Shown piece after piece: positions 11,790-21,999 of a stretch of 64,000 nucleotides of DNA (within the stretch, counting starts at the first letter, position 1; each line of letters starts with the position of its first letter). Below the pieces are notes generated by a model. It had not been told where the DNA came from, made no database searches, and saw only the letters and a program-made list of their open reading frames with translations. The translations under genes were made by a program, and so were the position numbers. Origin of the DNA: Hyposmocoma kahamanoa (Eukaryota > Arthropoda > Insecta > Lepidoptera > Cosmopterigidae); the NCBI RefSeq assembly GCF_003589595.1, contig NW_020653719.1:2172427-2236426 (forward strand), given 5' to 3'.

Positions 11790-12102
11790 TCAAGAGCCCC
11801 GCACTCGGAAAACATTGTGTCCCTGGTGCCATGAATGGACACAAACATAGAACACCACAAATTACACCCAAACTCTCGAGAGAAATAAATGTAGGCCATA
11901 CATTTAAATTAATATTTATTATCGAGTTCTTAGGTTTTCGCGATTGTTACACATAGGAATTGAAACTATTTTTCCGGATTTAAATCGAGTATTATAATAT
12001 AATATTTATTAAATTAAATATTTATTTCTCCCGGCCCGGGAATCGAACCCGGGACATCTGGGTGGCAAACCAGCATGGTAACCGTTCAGCCACTGAGGCA
12101 GT
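11790..12102 (-). mobile_element. SINE-C1 interrupted by repeat D
   Basis: A tRNA-like head at 12026-12102 ('cggcccgggaatcgaaccc', 'ggtaaccgttcagccactga') and a body at 11790-11904 ('tgaatggacacaaacata') match the intact copy at 18003-18225. The 120 bp between them (11905-12025) are a family D segment with AT-rich flanks. Confidence 0.7.
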
Positions 12103-12289
12103 TAAAAAAATGTAAAGTTAGGTGATTGATACCAAAATACGAGAATATATTTTCCCCTTTATATCTTTTACTGAAAGTACAAAAAAATGCCCTTTATACT
12201 AATATTATTACAAGACCGTAAAACACAAAACGCTATTAAAATATTTAACTATGATTAAAATAAACATACTCAATAACCATACTTACTTA

Positions 12290-12700
12290 AGGTGCCGAGA
12301 CATGGCCGCTCACAAAGGAATACATGCACAAAATCAGAGTAGCACAAGGGGCAATGAAGCGCACCATGCTCGGCATTTCCCTCGTCGACCGTATATCCAA
12401 CGTGGAGATACGACAGCAAACAAGGGTCGTAGATGTCGGTATGCGGATCGCGAGCCTAAATGGAGATGGGCAGGACACGTTGCTAGGCGGGACGATGACC
12501 GATGGACTAAGGCGGTCACTGAGTGGTGCCCGGTAGGAGCGAGACGTCCTTGAAGCAGACCACCTTTTTGATAGTCGGACTATGTCGTCGGGGTGGCCGG
12601 AAGATTGTGGATGAGATTTACACAGGACCTATAGAGCTGGCGTGCAAAAGAGGAGGCCTATGCCCTGCAGTGGGTGTTAACAGGGTTAGGTTAATGAATG
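12290..12700 (+). mobile_element. RTE-type non-LTR retrotransposon, C-terminal fragment
   Basis: Frames encode RVAQGAMKRTMLGISLVDRI, then VEIRQQTRVVDVGMRIASL and, after a frame change, KWRWAGHVARRDDDRWTKAV. This is the conserved segment after the RT fingers and palm in RTE elements. Frameshifts and a missing RT core make it a pseudogene. Confidence 0.7.
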
Positions 12701-12717
12701 AAAGTAAAACATAGTTT

Positions 12718-12968
12718 TAGTAGCATTGGAGCTGCTTTCGTCTAGGGAAGCACTGCAACCTATTTCAGCCAGTATTGTGAGCATACTGCATTCCAGTTTT
12801 AAAAAGTAAGAATGCCGGTGAAATTACGGGTACATAGATCTATGTCAGGCGCAGTGGCAGTATCCCTCAGGTCTTTGAGATTTAAACCTCAAAGTGGCAC
12901 TGCAACTGCTATGGACAGACGTGTCGCTTAATACCAGGCACACGATTTGTTCGTCCCGTCACTTAGTA
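12718..12968 (+). repeat. SINE-A
   Basis: Runs from 'tagtagcattggagctg' to 'cgatttgttcgtcccgtcac', directly after the RTE fragment. Confidence 0.75.
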
Positions 12969-13008
12969 ACGAATATATCAAGTTGTGATTGATTTTATCA
13001 TGAATCAT

Positions 13009-13385
13009 GAGTCTGTACATATTACTCGTAACACTTTTGTTGCATTTTGTAAGACCTACCCAACGACAACCCACTCATTAATGATGGCGTATATTTCTTA
13101 TTTGTGCTCTCTTTTCATATGGGACAATTATGTTTAGTCGGAAATGAAAAGCAACATACTTCTATTTTTGGTCGTCAATGTACGATTTACAGTCAAGAGC
13201 ACATGAATTTGAATTTGAATATGTCAAGTTTGACGTGTGCTTGAGTCTGTACATATTACTCATAACACTTTTGTTGCATTTTGTAAGACCTACGACGACG
13301 ACAACAACAACCCACTCATTGATGATGGTGTAAATTTCTTAGTTGTGTTCTCTTTTCATATGGGAGCATACTGTTTAGTCGAAAA
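13009..13385. repeat. Tandem direct duplication, period 234 bp
   Basis: 'gagtctgtacatattactc' starts at 13009 and again at 13243. The following ~150 bp, including 'ttgttgcattttgtaagacc' and 'tctcttttcatatggga', recur with modest divergence. Confidence 0.75.
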
Positions 13386-13995
13386 ATAAATTTATTTGCA
13401 AGTAAACACGGTACAAGATATTACACAAAGTATCATGTATACCCATAGATTTGATATACTAAATCTATGTGTATACCTGTTGCACTTGCGTCAGGTAAGT
13501 ACTGGCACGTAAATATTAAAATTAGATTGAGAATAACGTCAGAATTTTTAATTTAAATTTTAAAAAACAACATATTTCTATTTTAGGTCGTCAATGTACG
13601 TCGTCAATATACAAAGCGAAACGAGGAGCTGTTAATACAGAGCGGCGAACTTGTGGACAAAAAGCCAGAAACAGAGACATGACGAACAAATAGAGATCCC
13701 GGTTTAATTACGAAACCCTAAATAAAACGTGCAAGGTTGGAAAATTCGTAAGAAATTACGTCATCCTTTATATGTTTATTAGTCAATTTTAAACTGACAT
13801 TATTACGTCCACAAGCACTACGCTTACATAAGGCCCTGATCACTGTTCCGGAGCCCTCACATACCGAAACTTCTTCTCTAGAGGAACACGGAGCCTCTCG
13901 GTCTTCTATACCCCAACTACTAAGTAGTTTATCTGTGACCAACAATGGACCTATCTGCGTATTTTTTAAATATAAGAAAATCCATATCTCTCCTC
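13386..13995. other. No gene recognised
   Basis: A short related piece ('aggtcgtcaatgtacg') echoes the duplication above. The remainder is intergenic. Confidence 0.4.
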
Positions 13996-13997
13996 TA

Positions 13998-14240
13998 TCA
14001 CCTCCATATCACCCGACGGAAAATGATGATGAGATCGACGATGGAGCATGCACACCTAATTAATGTCTATTCAGTGTCGGATTGAAAAGGCCCAAGTTAT
14101 AGCGCTCAGGAAATAAGTCTGCGAACAGATAATTCCACTCCACAGCCGTTCGCCTTATAAATCCTCGGAATACCTACAATATAAGGGTGTAACCCTAGCC
14201 TACGTCTAGTTCCCCGATGACGGAAAGGATATGTCTTGCG
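13998..14240 (-). mobile_element. LINE 3' fragment, same family as 28236-28709
   Basis: 'gatggagcatgcacacctaa', 'aaataagtctgcgaacaga' and 'agttccccgatgacggaaag' match the antisense 3' coding end at 28.3-28.5 kb. Confidence 0.65.
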
Positions 14241-14253
14241 TAGGCCGGGGTAG

Positions 14254-14400
14254 GCACTGTTTACACATGGCGACGTTTAGCAGCGCGTCTGCATCGATTC
14301 AGTCTTCAGTCAGTATTTCTACCTATACACATACGCCAATACAAATAGCGATACAAACGCGATGCGAAAGCAATGCAATCGCGATACAAACACGTTTTTA
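14254..14400 (+). repeat. Truncated MITE related to 14801-14937
   Basis: Begins 'gtttacacatggcgacgttt' and contains 'tctgcatcgattcag' and 'gcaatcgcgatacaaa', like the complete element 550 bp downstream. Confidence 0.5.
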
Positions 14401-14440
14401 ATGATTAATCATTAAGAACTGCATTTTATAATAATAACTA

Positions 14441-14684
14441 AGTGATGGGACGAACAAGTCGTGCACCTGATAGTAAGCGACATGTCTGTCCATAACAGTT
14501 GCTGTACCACTCAGAGCTTTCAATCACAAAAATCTAAGGGGCACTGCCACTGCGCCCGACACCCTGGGACATAAGATTACGAGTCCCATGTGCCTGTGTC
14601 CCATTCACCAGCACTCGTTACCCTTCCGGACCGTCATTCCAAACCGGAACACAGTAATGCTCACATTACTGCTTGGCGGCAGAA
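14441..14684 (-). repeat. SINE-A
   Basis: 'gatgggacgaacaagtcgtg' to 'cattactgcttggcggcaga'; its 5' end is missing. Confidence 0.75.
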
Positions 14685-14800
14685 CGCTAACATCTCCGAA
14701 GTCGCCCGTCGTTGTCAAAAGTGATATTATAAAAATAATACGAACTATATGAAACAAATTATGTATACCTATACGCGACATTTTATGACTGTTCTATTTA

Positions 14801-14937
14801 GAGTGGTTATACATGGCGACTTACAGGCGATTGCATCGATGCAAATTCGCGTTTGCATCGCTGCTTAAAGTCGCACGTGTGTGTAAAGGTAAACGATTAG
14901 CTACTGCATCAATACTGCATCGCGTGTGTAACCACTC
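14801..14937. mobile_element. Harbinger-like MITE with TTA target duplication
   Basis: 137 bp. It starts GAGTGGTTATACATGGCGAC and ends GCGTGTGTAACCACTC, with TTA on both sides (14798-14800 and 14938-14940). A 3-bp TWA duplication is typical of PIF/Harbinger. It carries repeated 'tgcatcg' motifs and no ORF. Confidence 0.65.
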
Positions 14938-14940
14938 TTA

Positions 14941-15410
14941 AACATAAAAAACATATTGAATAATTTCGCTCATAGAATCTTTAAACCTCTCTCCTGTAAG
15001 GAGTAATTTTGCAGATGGGGTCTTATTACACTGAAGGTGCGACATTCTCAAATAAACTGCGTAGGTGATTTGAGAGATGAAATCACTCGACTAGTTGAAT
15101 AGATATGTGGCTTTATTACACCAACGATGCGAAATAAAGATGATCTAATTTAAATGTAGGTACAATCTGAGGTTTATTACGAATTTATCAACACTAAGAT
15201 GTGCATGGATCCTTCTAGAATTTCCAGACCAGTTAGCGTAGCGAAGGAACATAACCCGACTAAGCCAAGAAGCCGTATTAAGTGCTCGTTCCAATATTAA
15301 CCACGCAGGCTCTCCTAATAGGCGTATACCATAGGGATGTACCTACACATAAACTTAAGAGTATTAAGATTTCAATATAGAATAAATGGTCCTTTAAAAT
15401 TAATTAGTAA
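14941..15410. other. No feature recognised
   Basis: Intergenic. Confidence 0.4.
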
Positions 15411-15412
15411 TT

Positions 15413-15646
15413 TGCTCCTCGTGAAAGAGTTTGTCAGGAAACTACTGCCATCTTGTGATAATGTGAGTATTACTGCGTTTCGGTTTTGAAGGGCAAGAAT
15501 GCTGGTAAATTTACAGGCACATGCGACTTGTCAACTGATATCTCAGGGTGACGGGCCCAGTGGCATAAGGTCCCTCAAATCTTTGCTTCTTAAAGCATTG
15601 AGAGCACACATGACTTGTTTGTCCCAACACTAGAAAATAAAAAACT
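15413..15646 (+). repeat. SINE-A, degraded
   Basis: 'gctcctcgtgaaagagtttg' to 'tgacttgtttgtcccaacac', followed by 'tagaaaataaaaaac' as its tail. Confidence 0.75.
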
Positions 15647-15944
15647 TATACATGACTAAAAAAAGAAGTTTGATGTTTACCAAAAAATATCGTAAAAGGA
15701 ACAAGTTGAGCCACCATGTGCGAAATGAAAGTTTATTGAAAATACCACAAAAGGAAAGAAAGATCTTGTGAAGGAGAAGTTGGGGAGAATCGATAATAAG
15801 TAACATCTTCTTCGTCATTCCCTCAATGCTAAAGATCGCGACCCCGAATGATTATATCTCTCCACTTTACTCGGCCTTCAGTCGATTACAGGGAATTGTA
15901 TTTGCGATAAGTAACATGGACCACAAAATGGAAGAAATAATTGC

Positions 15945-16290
15945 ATAATTTAGGGATTTAGTAAAGTACATGGATGTAAAATGGATGCATCAAAACTTCC
16001 CAGTAAAGCTATGCCAATTTTTGCCAAATTATTAAAGATGTGTGTGGTTTGGCATTGTCTTGATGGAAAATAACACCTTTCCTGTTGGTCAACTCTGGCC
16101 GCTTTACTTCAATTGCGCACTTTAATAATGTCAGTTGTTGACAGTAGAGAGTGGAAGCAATGGTCTGACCAGGTTGGAGAAGCTCATAATGCACGATTCC
16201 CTTCCAGTGCCACCAAACACAAACCATTACCTTGCGTGGCGTCAATCCGGGTTTTGTCACCGTTTATGCAGCTTCTTCCAAGTTGGAGAA
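15945..16290 (-). pseudogene. Mariner transposase fragment (cecropia/mauritiana-like)
   Basis: The minus-strand frame 16260-16009 begins MTKPGLTPRKVMVCVWWHWK and includes HYELLQPGQTI, KRPELTNRKGVIFHQDNAKP and HTS. FHQDN contains the second catalytic Asp of the D,D34D triad. A degraded WEVLMHP follows in another frame near 15980. The N-terminal half and both TIRs are absent. It differs from the irritans-type copies at 50 and 57 kb. Confidence 0.8.
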
Positions 16291-16299
16291 GATTTTTTT

Positions 16300-17020
16300 T
16301 GCACATTATTGTCACTTTTTATTACTGAACTTTTTCCTTGACCTTATACATTTTTATTTAATTATTCTATTTTTTTTAATTATGAGAGTAATACAATTTC
16401 ACATACTTACACATAATTCTAATAAAAATTATTCTCATTTCTCACAAGTTCAAACAAAGGCGTGATAAATTGTAGATACAATAACCTACTCGATATAAAA
16501 AAATAACGAAAGTGGAGGCGCATACTATGGAAGTATAAAGGACAAAAATCAATAAACAAATATAAAAATACCAACATCGAGATGGCGTCCTAATTATAAA
16601 ATTCTGTATCACAATCACATCTTTAAGATATGTAACAAGTTCTAACATTTCGCACCTATACGCTATTCACAATATTCCAGCTAATTATAATATCGCTAAA
16701 TAGCAGAATTGCTTGTTATAGCAACTTGGCTATTGAGCTGTATCGGTCAAAATTGGCGATGGTAATTGGTGCCCGCAATTAATGAGATGGACACAAATCG
16801 CATCCATTTCATCTGTAGGTACTATAGAGATCGCATATCGATTTCTACACATTCTTACGCTTTTGTCAACAGGCTGTAATCGAAAATATATTCTACAGAT
16901 GTAATATTACATTTTAAATCGTAAAGGGATTCTCCCTCTACGTTTTAAACCTACTTATTTTTTGTAAAACACAAGTAATAACTTACAACTACATAACGAT
17001 ATAGCCGATATTAAAAAGTT
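16300..17020. other. No feature recognised
   Basis: AT-rich intergenic DNA. Confidence 0.4.
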
Positions 17021-17025
17021 TAACG

Positions 17026-17236
17026 ACCTCCGTCGTCAAGTTGCTTGAACACCAATTTTCATAGCATATCTGAGGTCCCGAATTTGATCCCCGGCCGGGT
17101 CATTGTAGAAAAGCTTTCCTATTGTCTCGGGTCTGGATGTTTGTGATTTTTTTAGTTATTGCGTTGTTTCCGATTTCCATAGCACAAGGGCTTTAATTAC
17201 TTACTTTGGAATCGGAGCAATATATGTGATGTTGCC
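17026..17236 (+). mobile_element. SINE-C2: tRNA-headed SINE
   Basis: The head 'cgacctccgtcgtcaag' and B-box-like 'ttgatccccggccgggtc' precede the body 'gtttccgatttccatagcac' and 'acttactttggaatcggagc'. Other copies are at 19707, 25226 and 63628 (minus). Confidence 0.75.
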
Positions 17237-17389
17237 TTGTGTTTCTTTTAGTCACCAAAGTACAGTAAATAGCCACACTTAACCACACCACTTACGATAA
17301 GGATAATCCATGAATAAGTACATGAAGTAAGTACTCTTGACTGTATTAACGCTCAATTCTACTTTGTATATATCATTTTTGTTGTGTCT

Positions 17390-17790
17390 TTACAGACGCC
17401 ATATCAACCTCTGTGACGATGCGACCTCCTCCATCGTCATTTCACCTTCTTATTACCCTTTTCTCTGGTTCCTGATCACTCACTTTTCAAATTTTGAATC
17501 ATTCTTAAAATCCTTTTCTTCGTAACTCTTACTTTTCTTCTTTCTGTCGCCACTCTCTATTAAATTTCCGAAGCGAGCACGCGTGCTCGCCTTCATACAA
17601 AACCTTGACCAGTTGTAACATTGAAAATCAAGTAACCTAACAACTTATAAAACATCAGTATTTGTACGAACACAGGCCCTTTTGGGGTAAGTTTGCTTAC
17701 AATTACAATGTTAATCCGTTGTAAGGGAGTGTTTTCTACCATTGTACCCGTTTTATATCGTTATTTTGTTTTGTTACAGCTATACTTTAC
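17390..17790 (+). repeat. Interspersed repeat G, copy 2
   Basis: 'gtgacgatgcgacctcc', 'ttttcaaattttgaatcatt' and 'tgtcgccactctctatt' match 8320-8500; weaker similarity continues to about 17790. Confidence 0.55.
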
Positions 17791-18002
17791 CTGTTCTTCT
17801 TCTGTACCTTCTCTTACCTTATTTCTACGATAAAATTCATGTTGACCGAGCCTTCCATTTAATTACACCTGATCCCTATACATTGCTGGACATTGGTTTA
17901 CGCCAACGATATAAGTAGTTCAAACCATAGTCCACCCCAGTCCATCCCCTTGTTACCCGTAAAGAATTATTCCTTCTACATCTTCTTTTAATCATCGTCT
18001 TA

Positions 18003-18225
18003 AATGCCTCAGTGGCCAAAAGGTCACTATGCTGGATTGCCACGCACATATCCAGAACTCGATTCCCGGGCCGGGCGAAACATGTGTATGGCCTACATTC
18101 AACTCTCTCGTGTGTTTGGGTCTAATTTGTGATTGTCTATGTGTGTCCATGGCATCCGTGACACAGGGTTATCCTAGCGCGGAGTTATGAGTGTGTTCGT
18201 TATTATTATTATCGTATAGATGGCA
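18003..18225 (+). mobile_element. SINE-C1, intact copy
   Basis: The head 'tgcctcagtggccaaaaggt' and 'actcgattcccgggccggg' precede the body 'tatggcctacattcaactct' and 'gtgtgtccatggcatccgtg', ending in (TTA)n. Confidence 0.75.
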
Positions 18226-19160
18226 TACACTATTTTGTCACAGCCCAGAACTTAGCCGCACTGATCATGTGACATGTAGTCGCCATGCAGAAGTGTGCGT
18301 GGAATACGTTTGCCATGGTGGTGAAAGGATTTCCGAATCGGCGTATGGTACTCGCCGATTGTTGCCCAGACTGCGGCAAACGTACTGGGAATACGATTGG
18401 TACGTCATTACCGGGAGGCTAATTTCGTGCACCTTTTCCTTATTCCTTCTACAAAACCAGGTAATGTTTTTTTTTGTTCCCCTTACAAAACCAATATGGC
18501 GGACCGGTAATGTACGACAAAAAATACTGCTATAGTCTGTTCCAATCCATTTTGAACAAAAAGTAAAGATGTTTGGTTAAAATTCTAAAGCAATCACTCA
18601 ATAAATCGAATAAGTAACACTTTCACGTATATTTCGAAGATTTCGACTTAATATGTCATCACTTTTTCCAACAATATTTTTGAATAGCATCGTAAAATCG
18701 TATTTGAAAACTAGTAGTCCAAAAGTGAGGTTATTATTCCTCTATACTTCTATGACTTGCCTATAGTTGCGTCGTGCTGTTCGAAAAAAAACATTCGGTT
18801 CAATCAATTAAAGTTTAATAATCGATTATTAAATTGGACATTTCAATTGCAATCGAACGAGTATCTAAGTGTAAGGATTTGAAGGAGGATTTAAACTGAA
18901 ATTTGAAATATGCCTATATAGATTATGTAAGGAAAACCGCTAGTATGACTCAATTGAACAAATCGATTCATTCAATTAATTAATCGATTTGTAGTTGACG
19001 TTACAATTGGCCATCACTAAACCGTCTATGGTCAGGTCAGTGACTTGTTTGTTTACTTTATGTTCAAAATGGATTGAAACGAAGTATACATACCATCATA
19101 TTGGTTGTCACGATGTGGGTTGAAGACTATACAAGTTTAAGCAAAATTATTATCACCCAA
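18226..19160. other. No gene recognised
   Basis: 18250-18540 is a little GC-richer and holds a 114-codon frame (18191-18535) that I do not recognise and that starts inside SINE-C1. The rest is AT-rich. Confidence 0.35.
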
Positions 19161-19163
19161 GTT

Positions 19164-19437
19164 TTTTTTTTTTAAATCAAGTGACGGGACGAACAAGTCG
19201 TACGCCTGATGGTAAGCTACACGCCTGTCCGTAACAGTTGCCGTGGTATTCAGAGCTTTAAATCACAAAGATCTGAGAGGCACTGCCACTGCACCCGTCA
19301 CCCTGAGACATAAGTTGACAAGTCTCATGTGCCTGTAATTTCACCACTTACCCTTCAAAACCGGAACACAGTAATGCTGGCATTACTGCTTGGCGGCAGA
19401 AATAGGTAATGTGGCATTACTGGCGTGGACGAACTCG
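19164..19437 (-). repeat. SINE-A, near full length
   Basis: T run, then 'caagtgacgggacgaacaag' through 'cattactggcgtggacgaac'. Confidence 0.8.
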
Positions 19438-19706
19438 AAAAATAAAGATAAGTAACTAAAAAAAGTTATTTCTAAGTGTTGGGGTTAAAACATGCAAATT
19501 ATTCAAAAGAAACTATGTAGTTGCGTCATAAAATTGCGCTATGGATTGTACATCTTCTTTTGACCGCTGTAACCGGAAACTGGGATCGTATAGCCAGTTC
19601 CGGGAAAATCCGCCAATACCGCAATCAGCAACACTAAGTTGATGAGTAACCTGAAATAGAGTCGTTTCATTTATATATCTATTAAGTAATAACAATAATA
19701 ATTTAC

Positions 19707-19906
19707 GACCTCCGCAGCCGAGTGGGTTACACACCGGTTTTCATGAAGTCGCCATCTCTGAGGTCCCGGGTTGGTTCCCGGCCGGGTCAGTGTAGAAACT
19801 AACTTTTGTTTTGCCTCGAGTTTCTGTGGTAGAGTCATTATTTCCGATTTCACAACACAAGTGCTTTAGTTACTTACTTTGTGACCGGAGCAACCTATGT
19901 GATGCT
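19707..19906 (+). mobile_element. SINE-C2 copy
   Basis: 'cgacctccgcagccgagtgg', B-box-like 'gttggttcccggccgggtc', then 'cacaagtgctttagttactt'. It directly abuts the foldback at 19917. Confidence 0.75.
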
Positions 19907-19916
19907 TCCAATATTA

Positions 19917-20118
19917 GCACCCTTCATGGAAGAATAACATAAGTGGAGTTACGTCAAAAACGTTTATTGCTCCATTAGATACAGAAAAATATAACCCACA
20001 TCCAATCATGATAGAGTTACAAGAATTGGAAAGATGTGGGTTATATTTTTCTGTAACTAATGGAGCAATAAGCGTTTTTGACGTAACTCCACTTATGCCA
20101 TTCTTCCATGAGGGGTGC
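19917..20118. repeat. Foldback MITE, copy 1
   Basis: A 202-bp palindrome-like unit: GCACCCTTCATGGAAGAAT at the left, its reverse complement ATTCTTCCATGAGGGGTGC at the right. The arms, about 85 bp each, share 'tccattagatacagaaaaat' and 'gttacgtcaaaaacg'. The second copy is at 42939-43169. Confidence 0.8.
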
Positions 20119-20129
20119 CATTTATTTTG

Positions 20130-20335
20130 ATGCCAAACAACCACACCAATATGACTTGATCTTACACATGAAAATTCCCTACGCTACGGAGTACCAGAGG
20201 AATGGAATTCTCTCAGGGTTACTATCCAAAACACTCAGACTAGAACTACTTTACAAGAAGTTCACTTTTCAAATCCTTTCGACAAGCGAAGCCGTTACCT
20301 CCACATCCAGTGCCCACAGTGCAAGTTATCAAATG
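20130..20335 (-). mobile_element. SINE-B copy, diverged
   Basis: 'ccaaacaaccacaccaatat', 'acggagtaccagaggaatgg' and 'catccagtgcccacagtgca' identify it. Confidence 0.65.
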
Positions 20336-20339
20336 TGAC

Positions 20340-20720
20340 ATTGTTACTTATAGTAATAATTTAAAAACATAAAGTTATACTCATGAACGTGGCTTCATAC
20401 ATAATTCACAACTCATTTTTATTTGTAAAAACACAGACTGTGTAGGCTTGAAAAAACTACCTGTAACTAAATATGTCGTAGCAAATGGGTAAGTAATAGA
20501 TGTTTTTGGCTTTTGCTTAAGATCGTCAATTTGATCGGTCCAATCATCTGTGGGCGGAAGCCGGCCGGGCTCCGGCCCGATCAGATCCGGAAATTCCCCC
20601 CTAGTAGTGCTCCAAGCTGCTCCAATTGAACAAATCTGCTTAAGTCTCGTTCTTGGTCCTTGAAAACTTATTTTCTTAGACCGCCCTACATTTTGGACAA
20701 TAATATCTCAAAGTTACTTA
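20340..20720. other. No feature recognised
   Basis: Holds a short GC-rich patch near 20555-20600 of unknown origin. Confidence 0.35.
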
Positions 20721-20724
20721 CGTA

Positions 20725-20995
20725 AGAGCGTTGCGATCATATTACAAGAAACATACAATAATAAGACATTCGTCAACATCTAAGATTTGGGTTAAGTACC
20801 AGGATCTCGGCTCCGACTATCTATTTACAGCCTTTGGAGTCGAAACCCTTGGCCCGTGGCGTCCAGATTTCATCGAAAAAATTAGTAGACTGTCTGAGAA
20901 ACCCAAGGGCAGCTACCTTACTTAATGTATTAGCGTAGGGGAAACGCTGCCAGCATCTTGGGCACCTTGGCGCGGGGACCCAATTTTATTAATAT
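20725..20995 (+). mobile_element. Non-LTR retrotransposon, C-terminal fragment
   Basis: The frame 20731-20925 contains LGSDYLFTAFGVETLGPWRP, a motif at the end of some lepidopteran RT ORFs. The next bases in another frame read CISVGETLPASW, a degraded form of the usual RISLAIQRGNAAS ending. Dead 3' fragment. Confidence 0.55.
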
Positions 20996-21126
20996 AATTT
21001 AAAAATCCTAGTTTTTACTTTCTTGTATTTCTAGCTTTTATTGTACCTTACTTGCATATTATCAAGTACCTATTGAATACAACGGTTTTATTAGATTTGG
21101 TTTAAGATATATTCTTTCATAATATC

Positions 21127-21358
21127 AAATAACAGGACGAAAAAGTCGTGCACCGGATGCGCCTGCTATGCAATTCCAAATTCTCAGAGCTTCTGAGGGG
21201 CACTGCCACTGCCTCCGCCCTGAGACATAAGTTGACAAGACACATGTCCCTGTAATTTCACCAGCAGCAGTAATACTCACATTACTGCTTAGCTAAAGAA
21301 ATAGGTAAGGTAGCAGTACTTCCCTGAACGAACTCTTTCACAAGGAGCTTTACTGCTG
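21127..21358 (-). repeat. SINE-A, internally deleted
   Basis: 'aacaggacgaaaaagtcgtg' through 'aggagctttactgctgtcg'. The piece around 'cccttcaaaaccggaacac' is missing. Confidence 0.75.
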
Positions 21359-21359
21359 T

Positions 21360-21970
21360 CGCAAACTCCTTGCTTTTTATATTATTTTTGCTATGTTTTG
21401 TTTCGTATTACTTTTGACATATTGATAGTGTGTCGTGAATCATATTTACCTATTTATTTATTTTATTTTATTCACAATTAAAAAGTTTACAAAAAGGAAC
21501 CCGAGACAGCGAATAAAAACTATTAACAGATTTATGTATCGCTGCCATCACAGGCTATCAGGCGTCTAACAAAATAATTACTGACCAATACTTATACGTA
21601 TCTAATAATTTACGCAACTTACACTTAAGAACTAATAACTTTAACAATTTGATAATTGAATTGACTTAAGGATCGTTTGTTATAATATGTTTTTGCCATT
21701 ACGTTTCTCCTATCTATGTGCTCATTTCTGTCGCCTTCTTCACTCCATTCTCATACAGTTCACATCGTCCACTTCAACTGCTACTAAATAGATGTTTACA
21801 ATATGTATATCTATTATTTCAATCTGAACTAAAGATCCTTTGTTGCATCGTTATTATTTATTATCTACTTAAATAATAATTTTGGAAACATGTTTTTCAA
21901 CCATTACTAATATCACGTTGTCGTTACTATTGTTTAATTATAACAAAGTTAATTTTTTAAATATAATATA
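21360..21970. other. No feature recognised
   Basis: AT-rich intergenic sequence. Confidence 0.4.
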
Positions 21971-21974
21971 ATTT

Positions 21975-21998
21975 TCCCGCCAAAACTATCCCGCCAAA
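21975..21998. promoter_or_regulatory. Two tandem E2F-type motifs
   Basis: TCCCGCCAAA occurs at 21975-21984 and again at 21989-21998, start to start 14 bp. It matches the E2F/DP consensus (TTTSSCGC, reverse strand). A CpG-richer stretch follows at 22060-22210. No coding exon was identified nearby, so function is speculative. Confidence 0.3.
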
Positions 21999-21999
21999 G

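Noticed and set aside
12026..12102. tRNA gene at the 'gggaatcgaacccggg' motif
   Set aside because: It is the head of SINE-C1, whose body lies beyond an insertion and is intact at 18003.
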